From NCBI RefSeq assembly GCF_024362695.1, contig NC_065419.1, positions 3,410,678-3,474,677 of the forward strand: 64,000 bases of DNA, read 5' to 3'. The translations under genes were made by a program, and so were the position numbers. Positions 1-10,144 of the stretch are shown in pieces; the stretch's first letter is position 1, and every line of letters begins with the position of its first letter. The notes beneath the pieces were generated by a model. It worked only from the letters and a program-made list of their open reading frames with translations, ran no database searches and was not told the DNA's origin. The stretch is from Pectinophora gossypiella. Its lineage: Eukaryota > Arthropoda > Insecta > Lepidoptera > Gelechiidae.

Positions 1-132
1 TAAATATATTACACTTTGAAACCATGTCACATTAACATTTTTGACAAATTAAACCGTAAGTCTCATTAAACGTCAAATATGATAGTGCGACAGGGCTCTA
101 AAATGGGTATATGATATTGCTCATCACCGTAC
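1..132 (-). repeat. MITE-E copy, cut by window edge
   Basis: This matches six other copies of a ~150-bp element in the window. The recognisable interior runs from 'acactttgaaaccatgtcac' to 'tgctcatcaccgtac', with 'gtcaaatatgatagtgcgac' between. One terminus lies outside the window. It carries no coding capacity. Confidence 0.75.
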
Positions 133-507
133 CAAAACCAGGCAAACCACAGAACCCGCTTACCAATAACAAATCACTTCAATTCCCAGTAACTTAACAT
201 CGTTCACCTTTCCCAACAAGGATAGTGGTAAAAAAACCAAAGTGTAAACACATAATAACCCAGGCGGGGGTCCCGATCTTTCTGGGGCCTCTGGGGCCTC
301 TAATTAGGCCCCACTGCGCCCGCCGATTGATTCAACCTCTGTCATTCCGTATTTATTGCTGCAGACATTAATTTTAGAGCAGAAAGAATATTGTGGACAT
401 GACTGATATTTTGATTGATATGTTGATAACAACCAACTAACATAACATAATATTATTACTTTCGATATTTTGTCACAACCTTTGGAGTTTTTATTTACAA
501 CAGTGGG
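133..507. other. No gene seen
   Basis: AT-rich sequence with a short GC-rich patch near 265-325. No ORF of note, RNA gene or recognised repeat was found. Confidence 0.5.
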
Positions 508-825
508 CTTCTTCTATCGTGTGGGTTGTGAGGTGGATTACCAACCTCATCAATCCTGGTGTCAAGGTTACTATAGAGCCGCCGAAGGCCCCTGACATAT
601 CTCACGTAACGACTACTTACTTACATCAGTAAGTAGTAACCGGGACCACCGACTTAACGTGCCTTCCGAAGCACGGATCATCTTACTTTCAGACAATCAG
701 GTGATCAGCCTGTAATGTCCTAACCAAACTGGGGATCACAAAGATGATTTTTGTGATATGTCCCCACCGGGATTCGAACCCGGGACCTCCGGATCGTGAG
801 CCCAACGCTCAACCACTGATCCGTG
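508..825 (-). mobile_element. SINE-A, near full length
   Basis: Read on the minus strand it starts with a tRNA-like head (box-B-like 'gggttcgaatcccggtgggg'). It continues through the shared core with 'gcttcggaaggcacgttaag' and ends in the tail 'cccacacgatagaagaag'. The order and sequence match the copies at 46184-46478 and 53513-53835. Confidence 0.85.
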
Positions 826-1196
826 TCGTGAGCTTAAGCTGCTTTTGTCGATTCGTTCATTCACTCATTCGTATTTCCATCAGAGGCAAATGGATAAATT
901 ACGTCAAGAAAAAAGAAACCCCTGTCTTATCAACACAAATCTTTCCTATGAAAGCCACGTCGGCGGCGCCGCGAGTTTGACAGATGATTTACTGAAGCAA
1001 AACCGAGTGTATCGTGTTGCTTTTTATATGTTCCCTAATTCAAGCTCACCTGTTCGATGCCTGGGAGTAAAGTCCAGCTGTAGTTGTAATCGCTTGATTT
1101 TGCTTGAAGATCGACCATATCCTGTTTTTTTCACTAATCGATTTTTTTGGCAACGTAGGCTTTGGTGGAAACGTTGATTTTAGCGCTTAAGTTCTG
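826..1196. other. No gene seen
   Basis: Two overlapping short open frames occur here, but neither has a recognisable domain, promoter or poly(A) context. I treat the stretch as non-coding. Confidence 0.5.
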
Positions 1197-1260
1197 GGGG
1201 GTTAAAACGCCACATCGAAGCAATTCATCTGAAAAAGCAATATTGCTATTTGACGTATTC
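1197..1260 (+). repeat. MITE-F left end fragment
   Basis: The segment 'ggggttaaaacgccacatcg' followed by 'aagcaattcatct' and 'gcaatattgctatttgac' is the left terminal repeat of the MITE-F family. The right half is absent. Confidence 0.65.
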
Positions 1261-2356
1261 AGAAAAACTTCGTCTAATCGTCGAAGTATTAACAACTGTA
1301 ACAATTTTGGTCGAATTCTCACTTTGACTTCCGATAACTTTTTTTTTTATCTTTGATTTGACTTTGATTTATCTTTGATTGAGCGGTACACAGCCTTAGG
1401 CATAGTTGTGAAGTAAAATAAAATAATTATTAAAAAAGGGATAGCGACAAAATGATTATTTCTGAAGTAAGGTAGAAAATCTAGAAAAAGGTACAAAATG
1501 GGTCATATCTCCTAAACCGTAAATAATTGCTGAACATACATGGGGGTGTTTCTGGTAGCTAATGAGCCCCTCTATCTAATTTTTCATTTTGAACCTGAAC
1601 TTCTGGGCCACCCTGTATATGTAGGAAAGTGAGAATACTATGGAAGGATAATGAATGGAAATTTGATTGTTTATGGTATGAAAGGAGGATGGTTAATGAA
1701 TGGGACGTAAGACAGTTTTTAAAAAGAAAGGCGGGTCGATGGTGCAATGATTTTGTTAAATTTAAGAAGTAAAGACTTTTAAAATATCCCGTGTTTCTAT
1801 ATCCCACATATACGTATTAAGAAAAGATAATTTTATTATAATATATAAATAATTATTCAGTAGTATAGATTGAAGCAAGTGATATTACTGTGTGTAAGAA
1901 CATCTGCTGCAAGTATGGCTGTATGGCGGTAGTTCCTTTGTTTGTGGCACATGTGACAAGTTTATGTGTTTGTTTATAGCACAACATGTGTTTTAGATGC
2001 GAACAACTCGTCTCAGTGTGTTTTAGAACATTATTTATTCATCTAGACGGTATTGTCTTGGTATTGTAATATAATTTCACGCGTATATCGCCGAAACGGC
2101 ACGCATATGTGTATAGTACCTATAATATACCCACTCCTCGCTAGCTATGTTTAAGTCCCGTGTATTAGGGGACGAGCCTATTAAAAAAATGAAATAAAAA
2201 CAAAGAAAAACGTAAATAGAAAAAAACAAAAATAATATTAAGCAAAACAAAAAAAAGAAATAGAGGGAGAAAAAATAATAATAATAATAGACAATAAAAA
2301 AAAATATTGCCAGGAACAGTTTATGTTTTTTAATACCTTTTTATTTATTAAAGTCA
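1261..2356. other. No gene seen, AT-rich
   Basis: Low-complexity A-rich runs dominate 2180-2340. A fragment resembling repeat family S ('cccactcctcgctagctatg') lies near 2128-2180. No supportable coding sequence. Confidence 0.5.
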
Positions 2357-2629
2357 AGATATAGAAACGACATACAAATAATAATAATAACCCAATAGCC
2401 CAGTTCCTTTTGTTCCCATAATCTGCAATAGTCCTACACGAACCGGGGATTGTCTTTGGGTGCACTCCCATAGTGCATACAGGGATAATCGCCGGTTGGT
2501 GTCACACCACATTTAGATTAAACTGTCTTAAGGGGCCTCTACGTGTTGGCTTCGGCCCCACGCACGCCTTCCAAAAGTCCGGGACTCCATACGCCCGCGA
2601 GATATAGAAACGACATACAAATAATAATA
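2357..2629 (+). repeat. 30-bp direct repeat bracketing 213 bp
   Basis: The 30-mer beginning 'agatatagaaacgacataca' occurs exactly at 2357-2386 and again at 2600-2629, 243 bp apart. The sequence between them is not recognisably mobile. Confidence 0.7.
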
Positions 2630-2689
2630 GAGAGAGTTATAAATAGGTATTAAAAAAGGTATTTTTTATTCTTTTTATTCTTTATTGCC

Positions 2690-2815
2690 ATTAACAGTGC
2701 ACTAATCCTGGAAACCACGTAATATCAATTATCCATGATCCAAACCTGAATTTAAAGTTTAATTCAGTAGTTTAGAGCGAGTTGGCAATCGAACCCGTAA
2801 AACTACGATGTAAGT
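2690..2815 (-). repeat. Repeat family S fragment
   Basis: Shares 'aatcctggaaaccac', an 'atatcaatta' segment and 'ttcagt.gtttagag' with 11250-11345 and 45410-45500. The end has a tRNA-box-B-like 'gaacccgt', so this may be a SINE read on the minus strand. Confidence 0.55.
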
Positions 2816-2818
2816 CAC

Positions 2819-2892
2819 TCTTTTTTTTTGACGTGACTTATTGTAGATTTGCCGCAGATGGCATTAACTACTTGGCCGGACAAATGGGGAGC
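2819..2892 (-). mobile_element. LINE-D 3' end fragment
   Basis: A poly-T run leads into 'gacgtgacttattgtagatt' and 'gccgcagatggcattaacta', the complement of the LINE-D 3' terminus seen in full at 9500-9813. It is 5'-truncated. Confidence 0.8.
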
Positions 2893-2986
2893 GCCCAACC
2901 AAACAACGACATATCAATGATTTGCGGTTAAAACATGAATTTAAACTCATAAAGTCGAAGTCAATGGTTTAGAGGCCGAGCCTGGT

Positions 2987-3195
2987 TTTTTTTTTTGACG
3001 TGACTTATTGTAGATTTGCCGTAGATGGCATTAACTACTAAGGCCGGAAGTAAGTCACTCGATGTCGATGTAAGTCTTGGTATTGTAGACGTTTTGTTTG
3101 ACTCCGGGTGAAAGCCCTCAGCGCTCCCCATCAGTTCGGTCAAGTACTTGATGTCATCTAAGGCAAACCCACAATAAGTAACGACATTAAAAAAA
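2987..3195. mobile_element. Two LINE-D 3' fragments, opposite strands
   Basis: A minus-strand copy (2987-3055, poly-T then 'gacgtgacttattgtag') is followed by a diverged plus-strand copy (3105-3195, 'gtgaaagccctcagcgctcc' ending in an A run). Both are truncated. Confidence 0.65.
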
Positions 3196-3228
3196 ATGTT
3201 TTACCCCGAAAAAGTTTGGGATCTACTA

Positions 3229-3303
3229 TCGTGTGGGTTGTGAGGTGGAGTACCAACCTCATCACCCTTGGTATCAGGGTTATTATTGAGCCGCCAAAGG
3301 CCG
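3229..3303 (-). mobile_element. SINE-A 3' tail fragment
   Basis: Begins 'ctatcgtgtgggttgtgagg' and carries 'attgagccgccaaaggcc', the complement of the SINE-A tail. The tRNA-like head and core are missing. Confidence 0.75.
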
Positions 3304-3829
3304 CTAAAGTTTGGGATGATCACGAACGGCGGTTCAAATTGCAAAAAAACCTATTTATTAACATACCTATGCAAGGGTGTAAAGGTTAAGAAGTATTTCT
3401 TTTTTGACGAGACTTACTGTACCTATATTTGCCGCATTTTGCCGGACAAGCGAAACTCAATCATGGCCGTCCGAGGAAAATTAATTGTAAGTATTTGTCT
3501 ATTTAAATCAAATCATAAATAAAAAGAATAGGTCTAACACTAACCTTATATAAAAACAACGAACTGAAAAGTATAAGAAAACAGCAAAACGGTTTTTACC
3601 GTAACTGTACGTATACAATAACATCAAAACTTGCTCGACGTAGAGGGAAAATAAGGCCACTCGCCGAGACTCGCCGTAGCGCGGGTCGCCGTTCGGAAAG
3701 TCGCTGTCAACGCTACAATTCCGTGTCGTGTTTCGGGTCTTGTAATACACAGATAAAAAGTCGCTTTCTGATTTTGTAAAAGTAAAATATTTGAAAATTA
3801 ACTCAATAAAAATAATTATTGGATCAAGT
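3304..3829. other. No gene seen
   Basis: Contains a diverged LINE-D scrap near 3398-3450 and otherwise unremarkable AT-rich DNA. Confidence 0.45.
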
Positions 3830-3945
3830 CAGAGGGGGTGACTCTAGGTCTGCGTCTTACCTGGTCCAATGCTTGTCAGTGGCTGTGCAACGGAGCAATG
3901 CCGCTAGTGTAATGGGTTCGTTTGGACCAGGTCAGATTCAGAACA
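3830..3945. repeat. Repeat family O fragment
   Basis: Shares 'ccgctagtgtaatggg' and the flanking 'tttggaccaggt' with the diverged copy at 8620-8745. The class is unknown. Confidence 0.45.
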
Positions 3946-4593
3946 GTTAAACGCCTAGTTGGACGTGACGAAGTTACGTTTGTTTCTGATTATGTGACAA
4001 ATTGTATTATTATAATAAAATTGTGAATTATTGGATAATTAGTTTATTAGAAGTAGTTTATTATTTAACGATAATTTGGTTAATTATCGTTAAATGATAA
4101 ACTACCATGTGCGACATATTTCATATTCTATTGTTAGAAATGTCAAGTAGCCAAATTCTGCGTAACCCTCAAACAATACATACTACTTACGTATGTTCAA
4201 AGTTTAAAGGTGAATAAAAAACGACCCTGAATGTATATTTTACTGCCTTTCTCACCGTTCATGTTCCCATCTTCAGTCTAAAACTCTAGTATCCTGGGAA
4301 CCATTTGGTAAGGTCAACAGAGCATATTTGACTGTTTGCCCTGACAAATAGTATAGGTGTCGACAAGTTGCCTATTTGTAGGAGAATAATGAACGTTGCA
4401 TTTGTTTGCATTATACGGATGGTTGAGTGGTAGGAGAGTCAATAATGTGGGTGAACTGAAGGGTCATAGGACATGTGTAGTTAGTGGGAGAGAGCTGGGC
4501 ATTTTTTTAAGTCGCCCTGTAGTTCACGGGCTTGCTTCTCAAACGGGGAGTGCCGGTTCGAAACCCGGTACCGGACTTGAATCAGTGAGTTAT

Positions 4594-4755
4594 AATTTAT
4601 CTTAAGTGCACTTTTCACTAACATAGTTAGCTCGACCATTATAGACGGCGATACGGCTCACCACCTATCACGTTGGTCTAATGAAAACCCGGTGGTGTGG
4701 GTACTTAGTTCATCTTGCGATGGATGTACCTCTGACTACCCCAATTGGGAATGAA
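4594..4755 (+). mobile_element. Repeat family K (retroposon tail)
   Basis: Carries 'cattatagacggcgatacgg', 'cacgttggtctaatgaaaa', 'cttagttcatcttgcgatgg' and 'acctctgactaccccaattg'. The same blocks recur at 12590-12778, 31713-31812, 58622-58775 and 63536-63655. Confidence 0.7.
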
Positions 4756-4770
4756 CGAACGAACCCACCG

Positions 4771-5310
4771 GTGCGGTCGACGATTTCTGTTATTCATAGA
4801 CAGGCCTATTAAGGTCGATTAATTATTTCAAATCAGTGTCCGTGGTCTAGTGGTTAGAGCGTTAGGCTTACGATCTGGAGGTCCGGGTTCGATTCCCGAT
4901 GGGGACATTGTCGAAATCACTTTGTGAGACTGTCCTTTGTTTGGTAAGGACTTTTCAGGCTTGAATCACCTCATTGTCCAAAAAAGTAAGATGATTCCGT
5001 GCTTCGGAAGGCACGTTAAGCCGTTGGTCCCGGCTATTAGCCGTAAAAACACCTCCACCAACCCGCAGTGGAGCAGCGTGGTGGAGTAGGCTCCATACCC
5101 CCTCCGGTTGATTGAGGGGAGGCCTGTGCCCAGCAGTGGAACGTATATAGGCTGTTTATGTATGTATGTTATGTAATTATTTCAAATATATAATCCTCTC
5201 AGATGAGCTCCGAGACAAGGTTCGCGCCCAAGAGGGCACACGGATATGTTGTCTTAAAATTTTGTACCTGGTGAGAGCCCACAGCGCTCACCATTTGTTT
5301 GGCCTAGTAT
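4771..5310 (+). mobile_element. LINE-D copy split by SINE-B
   Basis: The left part (4771-4833, 'gtgcggtcgacgatttctgt' onward) and right part (5174-5310, 'ggttcgcgcccaagagggca' onward) are collinear with the uninterrupted LINE-D at 9500-9813. A SINE-B sits between them. The 3' poly-A end is lost. Confidence 0.75.
4834..5173 (+). mobile_element. SINE-B, full length with 14-bp TSD
   Basis: The tRNA-like head 'gtccgtggtctagtggttag' with a box-B-like 'gggttcgattcccg' leads into the core 'gtgcttcggaaggcacgtta'. The tail reads 'cccagcagtggaacgtatat' and ends in ATGT-rich repeats. A perfect 14-bp duplication 'taattatttcaaat' flanks it (4820-4833 and 5174-5187), which proves retroposition into LINE-D. 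Confidence 0.92.
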
Positions 5311-5384
5311 TACACCATTTTAGACAAACATAAAAAGTTATTTTTTTGAGTTTTTTTTTATTATTTTCAGTTCCATACATTTGC

Positions 5385-5466
5385 GACGAAAAATCCCACT
5401 TGATATCAACTCAGAACGCCGGTCCGATCCCTCAAAGTATTCTTTACGATGTCACTTACACCCTGT
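5385..5466 (-). repeat. MITE-G end fragment
   Basis: Contains 'cccacttgatatcaactcag' and 'acgatgtcacttacaccctg', one terminal arm of MITE-G as seen at 15357-15590. Confidence 0.6.
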
Positions 5467-5682
5467 ATGGCTCCTATGCAAACGCGTCGTAGTAGGATTG
5501 TCATTAATCTATTAGCACTAATTAGAGTCAGTCTGTCCGTCGCCGCTTCCTACTTGAGATGCTCTTATGGCTTCATATGCCGCTTCCTAATCGGCAGGAT
5601 GTTGGAATTACCAGCTTCTTCCTCGTTATGAAGTAATTAGGTCACAGAGTGTTTACGATAGGATAGTTTATAGGTAAGTTTT

Positions 5683-5742
5683 GTCCGGCCAAGTAGTTAA
5701 TGCCATCTGCGGCAAATCTGCAATAAGTCACGTCAAAAAAAA
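5683..5742 (+). mobile_element. LINE-D 3' end fragment
   Basis: Only the last ~50 bp of LINE-D plus an A run: 'ccggccaagtagttaatgcc' to 'ataagtcacgtcaaaaaaaa'. A severely 5'-truncated insertion. Confidence 0.8.
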
Positions 5743-6146
5743 ATATAGGTAAGTAATTCTGACCGTACAACACGTAACAAACAACATAGAACACGTTCAG
5801 CTGCTTGTCTTCCCGGGCATGTCGTAAAAACCGACAGAGAGATTGCGTCCTCTAACATGATGGACTAATGTTATGGGCGATAGGCTGATCCCTTATCACC
5901 ATAAGGTTCATCATATCCATCTTAGGACTTCGTATCAACAGTGGCTGCAAGTTGTCTTTGATTACTTGTGGCTCTGCCCACCCCATTTGGGATTACGGGC
6001 GTGAGTTTATGTATGTATGTATGTAACTCTGACCGTGTCGGCCTTGGCGACCACTTCGATTCCTAGTCGGCATGACGCTGGTGCTCCCGAAGTCTTATGT
6101 GGCCTATCTTCACTAAGAAATCCCGCCCACCGTTTCGGTACATAAA
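5743..6146. other. No gene seen
   Basis: Contains 'gggcgataggctgatccctt' and 'cacccca.ttgggattacggg', also found at 54542-54645. This is probably another dispersed repeat. No coding evidence. Confidence 0.4.
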
Positions 6147-6391
6147 TTATACACGTCCCACAGCTGGGCACAGGCCTCCCCTCCATCACCGCGGTTTGGT
6201 GGAGCTGTTTTACGGCTCATAGCCGGGAGTAACAGCTTAACGTGGGGTCCGAAGCACGGAATCATTTTACTTTTTCGGACAACGGTGACTTAAGCTTGCA
6301 ATGTCCGTACCAAACAAAGGACAGTCTCACAAAGTTTTTTCGACAATGTCCGCATCGCGAGCCCAACGCTCTAACAACTAGACCTTGGAAA
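6147..6391 (-). mobile_element. SINE-B, diverged
   Basis: The complement of the SINE-B tail ('ctgggcacaggcctcccctc') is followed by the core complement and a degenerate tRNA-like head ending near 'gcgagcccaacgctctaaca'. Several substitutions suggest an older copy than 4834-5173. Confidence 0.75.
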
Positions 6392-6649
6392 CTGCTTCAC
6401 TCTCGCACGTCTCAACTATCACCGTTTCGGTAGTTGTAATAACTCGTTGTAATAACTAGTCTCTAAGGGTATAGGGACTCTAGTCTAATTCCTACCCGTT
6501 ACGATACGAATGCTATCTACGTAGATGGACGTCAAACGGCTATTGGTCGAAGGCCTCGATATAATTCGCCCTGCGTGCGGTGCGGTTCCCGTGCAGAGCC
6601 TACAGGAGTATTTAACGAATCTGTTAGGTACTAATTAGTAAATGTACGT

Positions 6650-6940
6650 CATCTTCCTAGCATTATCCCGTTTTTCACAGGGTCCGCTTACCTAACCTGA
6701 TTTAACAAGTCCGGTTTTTCACAGAAGCGACTGCCTGTCTGATCTTCCAGCCCACGGAGGAAAAACCAGCCCAATACTGGTTAGGTCACATACCTCCGAA
6801 AATGCATTTCTCGGGAATGTGGGTTTCCTCACGATGCTTTCTTTCACCGCTGAGCATGAGATAATAATTTATAATCCAAACATGAATTCGAAAACAAATT
6901 CGACAATCATAGGTTTAGACCTGTGCTGGTTTCGAACCAA
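6650..6940 (-). mobile_element. SINE-C, head replaced by palindrome
   Basis: Tail ('ttatcccgtttttcacaggg') and body ('tgagcatgagataataattt', 'cctgtgctggtttcgaacc') match SINE-C at 21841-22174. Immediately after the box-B-like position the expected tRNA-like head is absent and an unrelated 83-bp palindrome starts. Confidence 0.75.
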
Positions 6941-7023
6941 TAAGGGTGGCTTGCGTAAGGGTCTTTAAACATGTTTAGTGGGCCACTAAACATGTTTAAA
7001 GACCCTTACGCAAGCCACCCTTA
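6941..7023. repeat. Perfect 41-bp inverted repeat
   Basis: The left arm 6941-6981 and right arm 6983-7023 are exact reverse complements around a single G at 6982. The centre reads 'tttagtgggccactaaa'. As single strands it could form an almost loop-less hairpin. Confidence 0.9.
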
Positions 7024-7220
7024 GATTCGATAATAAGTACTTAGTAAACAAAAACCATTTAAATAGGAAGTTGTCAATTGCTGCAGACCCAGAGTAAACA
7101 ACATCCTTCAGACGAGATACAGTCCACATTGTACCATATTCTATAGCAATTTGAAGTAATTTTAGCTGGACAGTATAAACTGTTGAAAAGGAACAACTCA
7201 ATAATGCTGGCGCCTACTAC

Positions 7221-7403
7221 AAATTCAAATTCAAAAATATCTTTATTCAGTTGGTAACATAGTTACACTTTGAATCGTCAATTTTTACATAACGAACGTC
7301 TCATCCGCCTAAAACTACTGCAGCTTCTCACAACCTGTATAGCCGGGGAAAAGAAGCTGCAAGAAAAACCTCGGCACAGGGACCTAGACGTTCGTTAAAA
7401 AAA
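7221..7403 (-). mobile_element. Family L, LINE-like 3' end
   Basis: On the minus strand it ends in 'tgaataaagatatttttgaa' followed by TTTGAA repeats, a LINE-type 3' tail with an AATAAA signal. The body 'gaagctgcagtagttttagg' and 'gatgagacgttcgttatg' matches 59125-59312 and 63685-63868. Confidence 0.75.
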
Positions 7404-7901
7404 TAAACATAAAATATTGGTATACAATTGAGTAATTTAGCTGCCTAATATCAAACAGTTAATCCCATGCATTCATATCTTCTAAATAATCACTAACGTT
7501 ATATGTACTTAATAACCTTTTTTGTAAAGTTTTTGTTTAACTACTGTCTTAAAACAGTTGAAAGGCAAAAGGCAAATACATTTGAGCTTCTAATTTTTAT
7601 CCTCATTTAAGTATGCGGCGCGTAGAATTACTGTTCTGTGGGTAGTATTATTTTACTCTTTCTTCTATTGGAATCGGGCAGAGCCACAAATCGTCAGGAG
7701 ACATGAAGTGAAATGATGATGAAAAAATATATGAAGAAACGAAAAAATAGTTTAATTCGTACGGCCATTAGGGACAGAGAGAAAAAATGCCGGGCAGGGG
7801 TTCAGAGGTCACAAGTTTTTGTGCAATCATACACAATAACCACCTCGCCACAGATATATAGTGAAATAGATAGCACAAGTTTGACAATTTATTGAACTAC
7901 T
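7404..7901. other. No gene seen
   Basis: AT-rich DNA without recognisable repeats. A short open frame near 7713 has no domain or regulatory support. Confidence 0.45.
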
Positions 7902-8330
7902 AGCTTTTTCCCGCGGCTTTGCTCGCGTTAAATTCGGGGTAACAAGGTTTCTCTTTCCTAAGGTACTAATTTTTAGCTTCCTGCCTTGAAATATGCGAAA
8001 AGTTTCACCCCCTCTTTGAAAGGGGATGCGGTTTCCAAAAACAAGAGGGATATTAGGAAAGTGGGGGGTTATAAAGAGACAAAAAGTAGCCTATGCCACT
8101 CTCCATCCCTTCATCATCCCTTCGATTTTGGGGTACGTAGCCTGGAAAAAGGCGAAAATTCTCATATAAAATTTCATCCCCTCTTTGAAGGGGGTTGCGG
8201 GCAGATTTCCTAAAAAAGAGAGATTTTAGGAAAGTTGTACCCCAAAGAAAGGGGCACCCTTTCGTTTTTGAGGTATATAGCCTGGAAAGTTCCTCATTGA
8301 GTTTCAAATTCAACCCACAGCACTCATCTA
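7902..8330 (+). repeat. Dispersed repeat with internal ~175-bp tandem units
   Basis: It opens with 'ctagctttttcccgcggctt', a motif I recognise as common in lepidopteran dispersed repeats. Two diverged internal units follow (about 7985-8155 and 8156-8320), each with 'ttcacccc/tcatcccctctttga', a 'ttaggaaagt' block and 'tagcctggaaa'. A related opening is at 63388. The class is uncertain. Confidence 0.5.
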
Positions 8331-8619
8331 CTTACTTTACATCTGTGTTCCATTGGTCATAACTAGAGCTAGTCAGTCCAACGGTATTGTGTGAAAGCAC
8401 GAGAAATGCTAATTTGGAACAAAAACAGATTACCTATCATCATTTTCTATGACTTTTTTCGGCTTAAGTATATTTTATTGTTAAATATCATTCTTATACT
8501 TCTGGATAAAGGTTTCTATTCACGATTCGGATAAAGTAACTCTACTAGAGTGATTAGTGAGTGTTATGAATAATATTACTATAATTTAATAAATTTCATG
8601 TGTCGCCTTAGAGAGCAGG

Positions 8620-8745
8620 GCTTTGACTCCCGCTCCGGGTCTTACTTTGGCTCAGAGGTTGTCCGTGGCAATCCAGCGCGGTAACGCTGCTAGTGTCATG
8701 GGCACTTTTGGGCCAGGTTTGCCACGGAGTGGGTTCTAGGTTAAG
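8620..8745. repeat. Repeat family O fragment
   Basis: Shares 'gctgctagtgtcatgggcac' and 'tttgggccaggtttgcc' in diverged form with 3830-3945. Confidence 0.45.
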
Positions 8746-8747
8746 TA

Positions 8748-8817
8748 ATTCACCACCACCATCACCACCACCACCCACCACCATCACCATCATCACCACC
8801 ATCCATCCACCACCATC
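8748..8817 (+). repeat. CAC/CAT microsatellite
   Basis: An interrupted trinucleotide array of CAC and CAT units. The open frame it creates on the opposite strand (glycine and valine rich) is an artefact of the repeat. Confidence 0.9.
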
Positions 8818-8854
8818 GTTGACCAGTCCATACACTCAATTATTTGTATTTCTC

Positions 8855-8995
8855 GTGTAAGTATGTTGTTTTTATTATGTGTTTTGTTTGATTGTAAGTT
8901 GTGTGTTACTCCGTGTTTTAAATTATATATTTGTTTTATATTTGTAACTGTGGTGTCCCTTTATAATAAACGTTTCTTTCTTTCTTTCTTAATTT
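8855..8995 (+). mobile_element. Family R retroposon 3' end
   Basis: The end 'ctgtggtgtccctttataat' followed by 'aaacgtttctttctttcttt' parallels the insert at 61404-61615, where a TSD is visible. An AATAAA-like signal precedes the CTTT tail. Confidence 0.6.
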
Positions 8996-9419
8996 TAAGT
9001 TAGGTTATTTGACTTTTTGTAATTTTGATTATTTACATGTTTATGACTTATACAATTAAACACACTTAGATATACCAACATAATTATGATAATCAGGTGT
9101 ATGTAATATTTAATAAATATTAATGCTTGTTTTATGAGAAATTAAATTTGTTATTTTATTGAATTGATGTGACATGATAATGCATGGTAGATATATAATA
9201 TATTATAATTTGTATACCTGAATTATAAGGTCGAATATGGCGGACATCCTAGCTATAAGATCATTTTGTACCTGTATTCTTACATATAAAGAACTTTGAA
9301 TTTGAATTTGTTTCTCTTTTTGAAAAGATCATTTCAACGTCTTTAGCCAGTACACAAAGTATATCTCTATAAATGTAAATTAAATTCTTCAAATCAACAG
9401 ATACCCGACATTCCTGAGT
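8996..9419. other. No gene seen
   Basis: Strongly AT-rich. A short 'gaatttgaatttg' tail near 9297-9310 may be the remnant of a family L insertion. Confidence 0.4.
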
Positions 9420-9897
9420 AATGTGTTGCGGGGGTACGTGGCCTAACCTGTATTGGGGTGGTTTTCCCTTCGCGGGTGACAGATTTGATAGGTCCGCTTT
9501 AGCCATAGAGGCAGCCAATCAGCTCGCGACACCAAACACTTCAGGACCCCGATACCGACCCCGCCGGCGTGGTCGACGATTTCCCTCATTCAGCGCTTAT
9601 CGCTATCGACCCACTAGGGTCGATTAATTCTTTCAAATATTTTTCCTCTCAGACGACGCCCTGAGCCGAGGTTCGCGCCCAACTGGGCACCCTCAGGCCT
9701 GTTGTCTTAAACGTTGTACCGGGTGAGAGCCTTCAGCGCTCCCCATTTGTCCGGCCAAGTAGTTAATGCCATCTGCGGCAAATCTACAATAAGTCACGTC
9801 AAAAAAAGAAAAAGATAGGTCCGCTTCTGTAAAAAACCGGACCATCCAATCTTCAGGTTAGGTTAGGTTAGTCGGTCCCTGTGAAAAACGGGATAAC
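9420..9897 (+). mobile_element. SINE-C remnant split by LINE-D
   Basis: 9427-9499 ('ggcctaacctgtattggggt', 'ccttcgcgggt') and 9814-9897 ('aaaaccggacc', 'aaaaacgggataacgctac') form one 3' half of SINE-C. The LINE-D at 9500-9813 separates them. A short triple 'ggtta' run lies near 9859-9871. Confidence 0.8.
9500..9813 (+). mobile_element. LINE-D insertion with 13-bp TSD
   Basis: The 314-bp unit opens 'tagccatagaggcagccaat', carries 'cgccggcgtggtcgacgatt' and 'gaggttcgcgcccaactggg', and ends 'aagtcacgtcaaaaaaagaa'. The duplication 'gataggtccgctt' flanks it at 9487-9499 and 9814-9826. The A-rich 3' end and TSD show target-primed retroposition. No ORF is present, so it is a truncated LINE tail or a non-autonomous derivative. 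Confidence 0.9.
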
Positions 9898-10144
9898 GCT
9901 ACGTTGAACAGACACGCGACAGTCCAGAGCATAGACATAGGTCGACGGTATTTATGTATTTATCGTATTTATCAGGCATTCTGACAGATACAACAATACG
10001 TTGCGGCGGGTGATACTGCGGATTTGTTGCGCAGATAACATCTATGTAGAGCGGGGATCCAGTCACGTCGTGTCTATGGTCAGCAACATAAATACGCAGT
10101 AGGATGTTTGACCGGGATAAGGATAAATTATGGAAATATTTTTT
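9898..10144. other. No gene seen
   Basis: Probably older LINE sequence belonging to the ORF remnant that follows. No feature stands out. Confidence 0.4.

Noticed and set aside
7713..7895. Basic 60-codon frame (MMMKKYMKKRKN start)
   Set aside because: Short, lysine-rich by base composition, no regulatory support.
8608..8835. Glycine/valine-rich 75-codon minus frame
   Set aside because: Produced by the CAC/CAT microsatellite.
9859..9871. Telomere-like TTAGG run
   Set aside because: Only three imperfect units inside a SINE-C tail. Not a telomeric array.
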